This document shows, piece by piece, positions 1-5,205 of a stretch of DNA of 7,902 nt (its first letter is position 1; each line of letters opens with the position of its first letter). The translations under genes were made by a program, and so were the position numbers. Location of the stretch: contig JACNFS010000052.1 in assembly GCA_014384515.1 (NCBI GenBank), positions 1-7,902 on the forward strand. The letters run 5' to 3'. This DNA comes from Dehalococcoidia bacterium. GTDB lineage: Bacteria; Chloroflexota; Dehalococcoidia; GIF9; UBA5629. A model generated the notes under the pieces. It ran no database searches and was not told the DNA's origin. It saw only the letters and a program-made list of their open reading frames with translations.

Positions 1-426
1 TGTAAGGGCACCCTTGTCCTTAGCCGTGTAGAATACCGTGGCCGGGTTCTGCTCCGAATACTTGGCTGCGGTGTCGTTCAACACTCGCTCATGGAACATC
101 TTTAGGTCAAGGGGTTCTGGAAGCGGCTCTTGATATGCAGGCTGGCCTTGCTGCTGTGGCTGCGCTGGCTGGGGTGCTACCGCTTTTTGGGGTGCTACTA
201 TACCACCATTACCATTCAAGGCTTTGACGTGCTCCTTCTCCCTGTCTACCTTGCCCTGGGTGATGATGTAGAAGATGCCGGCCGCGGCTGCCGCCACCGA
301 TGGCACATAGTCCATGATGGTCTTCTGCGCCTCGGGGTCTTGAACGAACAGGGGAATCATCGTTGCCAGCGCGGTGATGATGAAGGCGCTGTACTTCTTC
401 TTGCCGTCCATAAAGTTCTGTAACAT
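1..426 (-). CDS. Two-helix membrane protein of the phage module (3' end outside window)
   Basis: The reading frame is open from ATG at 426 to the window edge: 142 codons seen, no stop. An AAGGAGAG-type ribosome site lies about 8 bases before the start. Residues 12-27 and about 39-56 are hydrophobic and likely form two membrane helices joined by a short acidic loop (QDPEAQ). A basic, charged stretch (KVDREKEHV) follows, then a Pro/Gln/Ala-rich linker at about residues 75-105 containing a repeated VAPQ motif, then a more ordinary globular segment. Small two-helix phage proteins are often holins, but holins are usually short and this one carries a long C-terminal extension, so holin-like is only a guess; a membrane-anchored virion or lysis protein is equally possible. 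It is the last visible gene of the minus-strand module, 33 bases after the preceding stop. Confidence 0.7.
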   Translation of the reverse strand, partial: MLQNFMDGKKKYSAFIITALATMIPLFVQDPEAQKTIMDYVPSVAAAAAGIFYIITQGKVDREKEHVKALNGNGGIVAPQKAVAPQPAQPQQQGQPAYQEPLPEPLDLKMFHERVLNDTAAKYSEQNPATVFYTAKDKGALT

Positions 427-459
427 TGTTCTCACTCTCCTTTTTTCACTTTATGTCAA

Positions 460-819
460 CTATTCAACCAGGACTGCCAGGGTATCGGGGACGGGCTTGC
501 CGTTGTCCTGGCAATGCCTCATCAGATGCCTGGCGGCGTCAAGTATCTGCTGCTCGGTAGCTTCGACCCTCTTACCCTCGAATCCGCCACGGCTTAGGGC
601 TGCCACGGCTGCTGACAGGTGTTCCCAGTCCGTAGTCCGGTAATGGCCTATTTTCCCCCTGATGGCTTTGGCTATGGCTTTGGTGTGATGCGGCAACTTC
701 CACGTCTCAGGGTATTCGCTGTCACTAACGATGGCATAAGCCTGGTGGGGCAAGCCTTCCTTTAGCCTGGATAGCCCTACTTCAGTTTTGTCTCGAGAGT
801 CTTTTTGTGTGTCACTCAT
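460..819 (-). CDS. Small phage protein, DUF6582-like
   Basis: A 119-aa soluble protein starting at ATG 819 and ending in TAG. The start overlaps the end of the upstream connector gene by 8 bases, so translation is probably coupled. The segment around residues 28-45 (AYAIVSDSEYPETWKLPHH) followed by an Ala-rich helix, AALSRGGFEG, and a C-terminal helix with a His-X3-His-like pattern (AARHLMRHCQ) resembles the DUF6582-type domain. From memory, that domain occurs in phage head genes, often as the C-terminal part of prohead proteases or fused to other morphogenesis proteins. Here it stands alone, and no protease Ser/His motif is visible. A minor head protein or assembly chaperone is an inference from position. 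The family call is from pattern recognition, not a search. Confidence 0.75.
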   Translation of the reverse strand: MSDTQKDSRDKTEVGLSRLKEGLPHQAYAIVSDSEYPETWKLPHHTKAIAKAIRGKIGHYRTTDWEHLSAAVAALSRGGFEGKRVEATEQQILDAARHLMRHCQDNGKPVPDTLAVLVE

Positions 820-1417
820 TGTCGTCTCCTTGATAGAACTGGCTTATTTTGAGCTTTCGGCCTCTGCCGAAGCGCTTTAGCTGAGCTTTGAACTCTTTGA
901 GCATGGTGTTTCCCCAGCTCAGATAGTCTCTGTCTGCCTGCTCCCCCCCAAAGCCGGCGGCGTCTGTCCGAAGCTGCGCCTGGGCTAATACGGCAAAGGC
1001 GGCAGCTCCCAGGGCTAAGACGTCCTCAAGATAGCTGGGAATGGTGCTTGTAGTGACGTCCAGGGTGTGAACCTTGCCCCAGTAGATGTAGCTGTCCTCG
1101 CCGTCCCCCTCTGCATCACCAATCATCGTTATGATGTCTGAGTAGACAGCAAAGCGCTGGTAGCTCCTGGGGGTCTCTCCCACCGGGAACTCTACCCTGT
1201 CAACTGAGACTCTATCGGTCAAGCTGGAGATGTCTATATCACGGCTGCCGTCTGTGGTAGCGATGGTATTTTTCATCTCCCTGGGGACGTAGCGGGATAG
1301 CTCGTAGAGTGCCCTGGCGATCGCTCTTTCAATCTCATTATCCTGCCAGCGATAGTCTGAGCTGTCCTCGTCCTTCAGGTCCCGCCTGACCAGGGTTCTC
1401 ATTGTGCCTAAGTCCAT
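812..1417 (-). CDS. Head-tail connector (adaptor)-like phage protein
   Basis: A 201-aa protein from ATG 1417, with a TAGGAG ribosome site about 9 bases upstream. The stop is TGA, which overlaps the next gene, so TGA is used as an ordinary stop here. The N-terminal part (about residues 1-50) is helical and charged and contains the WQDNEIERAIARALYELSRYVP pattern (shown here as context, not a named motif), typical of small neck proteins that begin with a DNA-adaptor-like helical bundle. A beta-rich middle (about 55-125) and an Ala-rich helix (about 130-150, LALGAAAFAVLAQAQ) follow. The tail is basic (KRFGRGRKLK). Its place directly after the major capsid gene is the usual place for the first head-completion protein, which seals the portal after packaging. 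The role rests on position and fold pattern. Confidence 0.75.
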   Translation of the reverse strand: MDLGTMRTLVRRDLKDEDSSDYRWQDNEIERAIARALYELSRYVPREMKNTIATTDGSRDIDISSLTDRVSVDRVEFPVGETPRSYQRFAVYSDIITMIGDAEGDGEDSYIYWGKVHTLDVTTSTIPSYLEDVLALGAAAFAVLAQAQLRTDAAGFGGEQADRDYLSWGNTMLKEFKAQLKRFGRGRKLKISQFYQGDDNE

Positions 1418-1442
1418 TTCTGTCTACTCCTACAAGTTTGTT

Positions 1443-1497
1443 GGTGGGGGGGGGTGAAGCTGTCCACCCTGTAATCGGTGCGCTTCTCACCCCCCAC
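1443..1497. repeat. Inverted repeat with a G9 tract between capsid and connector genes
   Basis: GGTG followed by nine G in total, then TGAAGC (1443-1460), is complementary, apart from small bulges, to GCTTCTCACCCCCCACC (about 1482-1498), separated by about 21 bases. In the minus-strand transcript it would fold between the capsid and connector cistrons. There is no T-run, so it is more likely a processing or stability structure than a terminator. Confidence 0.5.
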
Positions 1498-1499
1498 CT

Positions 1500-1549
1500 T
1501 TCCCCATATCCCAGCGGGAGTAAATCCTCGCTGGATGCCTGCCCACCCT
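1500..1549 (+). repeat. 50-bp dispersed repeat, copy 1 (between connector and capsid genes)
   Basis: Identical to 6690-6739 except for one base (G1520 against A6710), in the same orientation. The core folds into a hairpin: CCAGCGGGA (1511-1519) pairs with TCC-T-CGCTGG (1525-1534, one bulged T) around a five-base loop. The one difference between copies falls in that loop. Flanks CCACCTT (1494-1500) and CCACCCT (1551-1557) are similar but not identical. Confidence 0.85.
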
Positions 1550-1570
1550 ACCACCCTATGGAGGTGATTC

Positions 1571-1587
1571 CCCTCCCGAAGGAAGGG
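1571..1587 (-). other. Hairpin with UUCG loop just after the capsid gene
   Basis: In the minus-strand RNA, CCCUUCC, loop UUCG and GGGAGG/GGAGGG form a GC-rich stem with one bulged U about 26 bases after the capsid stop. UUCG loops are unusually stable. No U-run follows. It may protect the 3' end of an abundant capsid message. Confidence 0.5.
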
Positions 1588-1613
1588 CTACCACTCACAA
1601 CGCATTACTGCGG

Positions 1614-2552
1614 TTAGTCCTGAACTCCGATTAAGGCTGCTCGCCTCTGGATGCAGAAGTCCACCAGTCCGCAATACCACTTGATGCGGTGTCTCATGGC
1701 GTCCGCGGCTTCCAGTTGGCCGATAGGCTCAACCTGTATGCCGCCGTTGGTAGCGCCACAAACAGCGCCTTCTCCGAACTGCAAGGCGTAGATGGTGCTG
1801 CAAGTCCCACCGGTAACGGCTGTCTCCACGGAAGCGGTTAGAACGTGGATGTCCAGAACATAGTCGCTATCGCCGATGGGTATGCCGTTGTAGAGCTGGA
1901 CAAACTCACCCAGCTTGCCTGTGCCGACTTCGAGGTTAGAGCCGGCAGCTCTAGCCAGGGCATTTATCTTCCTGCGGCTTCTCTTGCTCATCAGTAGCAA
2001 GTCGGGCTTGCCACCTTTGACGGCATCTATCAGCTCATCGAGCTTTGCCAGGGTAAGCGTGGCGCCGGTAGCGCCAGCGGCTATTACCTGATCGCTGGCT
2101 GCGCCGGTGGCTATGAGCTTGATTAAGCCGTTGATGCTGTTGGCGTCGGCTGCAATGCCGATGTAGGTGGCGGTGGTGCCGTAGATAAAGGCTCTCTCAA
2201 ACTCCTGCCTGACGGACTTGGCTGCCAGCTCGAGTACGGCTGCCTCTATGTCCTGGATATTGGAGCGGGTCTGCTTGATGAACAGGTCAACATCGGCATT
2301 TCTCCCCAGGACGGCAAGGGTAGCGGTGAGCTGGTCAAAGGTCGGCGCGGTGGTGGACGCCCATGCGCCCAGAGGGGCGTACCAGGTAGCGGCTGCTAGA
2401 GCCGTTTCCCGGTTGTAGGTCAAGCCGTTACCGACTATCTCGATAAACGGCATGGCCTGGAGGACTGGCGAGTCCTTGATTACGGTCTCAATGACGCCCT
2501 GCAAGAGGACATCATTAGATAGTTTGGCTGATTCTGCTAGTAAAATCGACAT
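1614..2552 (-). CDS. Phage major capsid protein, HK97-fold type
   Basis: A 312-aa protein starting at ATG 2552, with AAGGAG in good position and a TAA stop. It starts 3 bases after the scaffold-like gene ends. The order portal, coiled-coil protein, this gene, connector points to the shell subunit. The sequence fits: an N-terminal helical arm (AESAKLSNDVLLQGVIETVI), an E-loop-like segment (IVGNGLTYNRETALAAATWYAPLG), a long spine helix (IQDIEAAVLELAAKSVRQEFERAFIYGT), a P-domain with PDLLLMSKRSRRKINALAR, and a C-terminal beta part (IRIKWYCGL-like, seen as HRIKWYCGLVDFCIQRRAAL). Similar sequences are annotated as phage major capsid or structural protein; the encapsulin branch has the same fold but not these neighbours. 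There is no N-terminal delta domain, which agrees with a separate scaffold gene. Confidence 0.85.
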   Translation of the reverse strand: MSILLAESAKLSNDVLLQGVIETVIKDSPVLQAMPFIEIVGNGLTYNRETALAAATWYAPLGAWASTTAPTFDQLTATLAVLGRNADVDLFIKQTRSNIQDIEAAVLELAAKSVRQEFERAFIYGTTATYIGIAADANSINGLIKLIATGAASDQVIAAGATGATLTLAKLDELIDAVKGGKPDLLLMSKRSRRKINALARAAGSNLEVGTGKLGEFVQLYNGIPIGDSDYVLDIHVLTASVETAVTGGTCSTIYALQFGEGAVCGATNGGIQVEPIGQLEAADAMRHRIKWYCGLVDFCIQRRAALIGVQD

Positions 2553-2555
2553 GGA

Positions 2556-3095
2556 TTAGTTCTCCTTTTTTCTCTTGGCTTGTTCCAGCCCGAGGTTGAT
2601 TTTTTCCTTGGTGCTCAGTCCGTCCGTGCTTAGAGCGGAGCGAACCGGCGCACCTGCTGGGACTGTGGTTAGCCCCGCCAGCGCCTTAGCCTGCGCCTCA
2701 AGCCCTTCCTTGACCTTCCCCACCAGGACGTTAGCCTTCCCTATGGATGCCTTAATGTCCTCGATGGTGTCTCCCCCTATGATGTCGATGGTAAACAGGG
2801 GGTTAGCTTGGAGCACCACTTCTTTGAAGTCTGCTACTGCGTAGGCATAGGCTGCCTTGGCGCCGTCAAGCTCGTCGCCAGTCGCTCGTCGCTCGGCTTG
2901 CAGGGTTTCAAGTTCCCCGATCCTGGTTGCCAGCTCTGCTTCAAGTCTGGTTACCTTGTCTTGAAGGTCTTTAGTAGCCTCTGCAACCAGCTCCTGGGCT
3001 TTGGCTCTCTCGGCTTTAAGCTCGGTTTTTAGGGCTGCATAATCCTCAGCGGTCGGGGTTTGGTTGGTTTGTTCGCCTGTCTTTTCTTCTGCCAC
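2556..3095 (-). CDS. Coiled-coil scaffold-like phage protein
   Basis: The frame can be extended to ATG 3152, but GTG 3095 is preferred. AAGGAG lies at 3103-3108, seven bases before it, and the extra N-terminus would be encoded by a short-tandem-repeat stretch. This gives 179 aa beginning VAEEKTGEQTNQTPT. Residues of roughly 20-85 are a heptad-rich, charged coiled coil (KTELKAERAKAQELVAEA..., VTRLEAELATRIGELETLQAE). The middle contains ADFKEVVLQANPLFTIDII, and the C-terminus is basic (EQAKRKKEN). An acidic coiled coil with a basic, helical C-terminus, between portal and capsid genes, is the signature of an internal scaffolding protein that templates the procapsid and then leaves. No protease is visible in the window. 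Confidence 0.75.
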   Translation of the reverse strand: MAEEKTGEQTNQTPTAEDYAALKTELKAERAKAQELVAEATKDLQDKVTRLEAELATRIGELETLQAERRATGDELDGAKAAYAYAVADFKEVVLQANPLFTIDIIGGDTIEDIKASIGKANVLVGKVKEGLEAQAKALAGLTTVPAGAPVRSALSTDGLSTKEKINLGLEQAKRKKEN

Positions 3096-3119
3096 TTTGG
3101 TACTCCTTCCTTTGTCTCC

Positions 3120-3199
3120 CAATCTCTCACAGTCTCCATCAGTTTCCATCAATCTCCGAGATTAGTTGAGATTAAGAGATTGGTTGAAATTAAGAGACT
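3120..3199 (-). repeat. Short imperfect tandem repeats between portal and scaffold genes
   Basis: Two arrays adjoin. At 3121-3160 there are about four 10-bp units: AGTCTCCATC and AGTTTCCATC are adjacent, with more diverged units on each side. At 3164-3199 two 18-bp units repeat with few differences (AGTTGAGATTAAGAGATT and GGTTGAAATTAAGAGACT); the second runs into the portal stop codon. They lie in the leader before the scaffold ribosome site. Replication slippage is the simplest origin; no function can be read from them. Confidence 0.6.
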
Positions 3200-4583
3200 A
3201 TTCAGTCTCAGGCTCGGCCTCCATTTCGGCGGCTGTCGCTCTCTCTCGCTCGCCGCCGCGGGTGGAACGTGCCTTAGTCTGCTGATTCATTTCCAGGATC
3301 TTCTTTCTTTCTTCTAGCCACCTGGCAAACTCTGCCTCGGGGTCCCTGATACCCAGCTCGTCCATGGCCGTCCTCCTGGAGTGAACGCCCGACTGGACCA
3401 GGAGCTGCTCGTTCTGGGCTAGCCTGGCTCTGTCCTGGGGCAATACCGTGCCCCAGATGATGCGGGTGCTGACGCTGGTTAAGTCTTGCTTGGCAAATGT
3501 TTTATGTAAAGAAAGAATCATCTGGTTGCGCCTGGCGTAGGCTGATGTCCTTGTGGTTCTCTTTCGCCTGACCTTCTGTAGTAATGATTGTAGCTCCACT
3601 TCCAGGGCAACGCCTGACAGCTCCCTTTCGATGCCGCCGTAGGCTGCCCTGGGCGCTTCCGAGATATCATGCAGGCAACGGTATATCATATCGATATAGT
3701 CCACGTGGAGCCTGATGCCGCCGCCGGCAAGCAGGTCCAGTAGATAGGCTTTGGATTCTTCCGGAATCGTCCACACCTGGCCTGGTGCTACCTTGATTTC
3801 CTCGGCGGATTCCACGCCCTCAAGTACTGCGATGGGATTTCCTGATACCTCGAGGATGCGGGATAGCTGGGATAGTGCTCGGTTAAGCTCTCGCTGCCCC
3901 TGCCTCAATGGAGGGATGTCTGACGTGCCCCAGAAGTGCTTCGGCTGCCTGAGATTGGGGAAGATAACAAAGGGGATAAAGCCGTAGGGGTTGGGCTTGT
4001 CCTCCAGCGTCTCATTGTCCAGAAAGAGGCTAAACTGCTTGTCCGTCCAGACCTCGGTGATGGTGACCACCTTCTTGTCGGTTGAGCGCTGGTAAAGCAG
4101 ATCTAACTCATCTTTTGTCAGCGAGTACCGGCTGGCGACCCGCCAGACCTTGCTCAGGTCGTCTCCAAGCCACCAGGCGTAGATGCCGTTGACATCGGGG
4201 CTGGTGACCCTGATGCGCTTCTCTACAGCGTCCCAGGTGACCTTGTAGCAACTGTCCCCCAGTACGGCGGCATCAACCTCGGTCTCGTAGTCAAGTTCCT
4301 GGAGGTTATTCTGGGCGTAGACATCATAGATAACCTGCTCTGCGGTCCGGGCTAGCTCTTTGGCTGGTTCTGAGTCCTCTACCGCTTCACAGGCAAAGTT
4401 AAGCCCTTCCATGAGGTAGCTGGTGACCTTGTCTATGGCGATTTTGGCGTAGTTGAAAACGAGCTGGCGATTCTTGCTTCTCTCCGGCCACTGCTCGCCG
4501 TTATAGAAGTCCAGGTTTGCCTTGTATTCGGCAAAGCGGGAGCGGTCGAGCTGAGCGAGGGATTGGGGATTGAAATCACTCAT
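3198..4583 (-). CDS. Phage portal protein, SPP1 gp6-like
   Basis: A 461-aa protein from ATG 4583 to a TAG stop. Portal proteins form the dodecameric ring at one capsid vertex through which DNA is packaged and which carries the connector. Visible family-like elements are: an N-terminal YKANLDFYNGEQWP segment; a helix NYAKIAIDKVTSYLMEG at about 44-60; the wing region containing NPYGFIPFVIFPN at about 198-210; the stem-like LNRALSQLSRILEVSGNPI at about 233-251; and SGVALEVELQSLLQKVRRKR at about 323-342. A helical C-terminus follows, with an acidic, low-complexity tail (EMEAEPETE). Length fits the SPP1 gp6 (Phage_prot_Gp6) group. The usual upstream partner, the large terminase, is not present in the window. 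The ribosome site before the start is weak, and the 172-bp repeat element lies just upstream. Confidence 0.9.
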   Translation of the reverse strand: MSDFNPQSLAQLDRSRFAEYKANLDFYNGEQWPERSKNRQLVFNYAKIAIDKVTSYLMEGLNFACEAVEDSEPAKELARTAEQVIYDVYAQNNLQELDYETEVDAAVLGDSCYKVTWDAVEKRIRVTSPDVNGIYAWWLGDDLSKVWRVASRYSLTKDELDLLYQRSTDKKVVTITEVWTDKQFSLFLDNETLEDKPNPYGFIPFVIFPNLRQPKHFWGTSDIPPLRQGQRELNRALSQLSRILEVSGNPIAVLEGVESAEEIKVAPGQVWTIPEESKAYLLDLLAGGGIRLHVDYIDMIYRCLHDISEAPRAAYGGIERELSGVALEVELQSLLQKVRRKRTTRTSAYARRNQMILSLHKTFAKQDLTSVSTRIIWGTVLPQDRARLAQNEQLLVQSGVHSRRTAMDELGIRDPEAEFARWLEERKKILEMNQQTKARSTRGGERERATAAEMEAEPETE

Positions 4584-4600
4584 CGTATTAGCGCCTTAAC

Positions 4601-4772
4601 TCGGTCATTGCGAGACTGAGTGCAGCGGAGGGATGGCAATCCCTGCCTTTCTCCACTGTCATCGCGAGGGGCGTCAGCCCCGTGGCGATCTCAGCACTAG
4701 GCCAACGTCGGTGACAGGCCGAGATTGCCACGTCCTGCCACGCCTTTGGCTCGCAATCCTCGCAATGACCGA
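4601..4772. mobile_element. 172-bp palindromic MITE/REP-like element with 14-bp terminal inverted repeats
   Basis: The ends are perfect 14-bp inverted repeats: TCGGTCATTGCGAG at 4601-4614 and its reverse complement at 4759-4772. Inside are further imperfect palindromes, for example ATCGC-GA-GGGGC against GCCCC-GT-GGCGAT around 4661-4690, and GGGAT/ATCCC at 4630-4643. Elements with the TCATTGCGAG terminus and an internal GAGATTGCCACG-type segment are familiar as dispersed intergenic repeats of several bacterial groups, including Chloroflexota. No transposase is encoded, and I see no clear target-site duplication. It fills the space between the HTH and portal genes. The minus-strand frame that can be translated across it (4797-4588) is an artefact of the repeat. 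Confidence 0.8.
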
Positions 4773-4799
4773 AAAATACCCGTAATGAATTTTGCATTT

Positions 4800-5087
4800 T
4801 TATTTGTCATTTTGCCTTTTAACTTTTGGTTTATTATTTTTTAGTGCTCGCTCTACAGTCCTGCGGCTGACGCCGAAAAGCCCGGATATATACTTGACGC
4901 TTCTGCCGCTCCGCCTGAGCTCCGCCATCCGCCCATCCCGCACCGCTAACCTCAGCCTCTGCTGCCCCCTCGGCTCCTCCTCCACACATCTCGGCAGCGG
5001 GCAATTCAGACAGGACCCAAAGACCCCACAGCCCTCATCCCGCCAGTTGATTTCCTCAGGCAATAAGTCAACTTCAACGCCATACAT
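4800..5087 (-). CDS. Cys-rich helix-turn-helix protein at the head of the phage module
   Basis: A 95-aa protein from ATG 5087 to TAA. The N-terminal half holds four cysteines, C20, C26, C29 and C34 (spacing 5, 2 and 4), in GSCLNCPLPRC, which could bind zinc or a metal cluster. Residues 54-82 form a helix-turn-helix of the resolvase/sigma-like type: MAELRRSGRSVKYISGLF then GVSRRTVERAL as turn and recognition helix. This suggests a DNA-binding regulator or a small-terminase-like protein; the sequence cannot decide. The basic tail (NNKPKVKRQNDK) is encoded by an AT-rich dispersed repeat and may be a late addition. There is no Shine-Dalgarno sequence. A promoter sits so close that the mRNA is probably leaderless, which supports this start. 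Confidence 0.75.
   Translation of the reverse strand: MYGVEVDLLPEEINWRDEGCGVFGSCLNCPLPRCVEEEPRGQQRLRLAVRDGRMAELRRSGRSVKYISGLFGVSRRTVERALKNNKPKVKRQNDK
4809..4828 (-). repeat. AT-rich dispersed repeat, copy 1 (inside the HTH gene 3' end)
   Basis: Read on the minus strand, this holds CAAAAGTTAAA directly followed by AAAAGGCAAAAT (overlapping at the junction). Both words recur on the plus strand at 6618-6628 and 6653-6664. Here they encode residues 87-93 of the HTH protein. Such CAAAAGTTAAA-type tracts look like intergenic repeat remnants. Confidence 0.5.
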
Positions 5088-5096
5088 AACATGGCA

Positions 5097-5125
5097 ATAC
5101 TAGCACTAATGTTCTAGCTGTTCAA
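5097..5125 (-). promoter_or_regulatory. Sigma70-type promoter of the HTH gene and phage module
   Basis: On the minus strand, TTGAAC (5125-5120), a 17-bp spacer and TAGTAT (5102-5097). Transcription would begin near 5090, about three bases before the ATG at 5087. Confidence 0.55.
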
Positions 5126-5167
5126 GGCGATTTTGTCGCATTTAGAAGATGATTACAGAGATAAAAC

Positions 5168-5196
5168 TTGACAAGGCTCAGGCGAGGGGGTATAAA
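5168..5196 (+). promoter_or_regulatory. Sigma70-type promoter of the surface-protein gene
   Basis: A perfect TTGACA at 5168-5173, a 17-bp spacer and TATAAA at 5191-5196. The expected start of transcription is about 5203, only about three bases before the ATG at 5206. There is no ribosome binding site, so the message is probably leaderless. Confidence 0.75.
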
Positions 5197-5205
5197 ATCT
5201 AAAGC

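Noticed and set aside
130..643. Plus-strand frames opposite the first two minus-strand genes
   Set aside because: They are antisense to the two-helix protein and the DUF6582-like gene, which have proper starts and ribosome sites.
1402..1617. 71-codon plus-strand frame between the capsid and connector genes
   Set aside because: It consists of the G9 inverted repeat and the 50-bp repeat; opposite to the operon and without a ribosome site.
3096..3152. Upstream ATG (3152) as start of the scaffold-like gene
   Set aside because: GTG 3095 has AAGGAG at ideal spacing, while the longer start has none and would translate tandem-repeat DNA.
4588..4797. 69-codon minus-strand frame between the HTH and portal genes
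   Set aside because: It is the translation of the palindromic repeat element; no ribosome site and no protein-like pattern.
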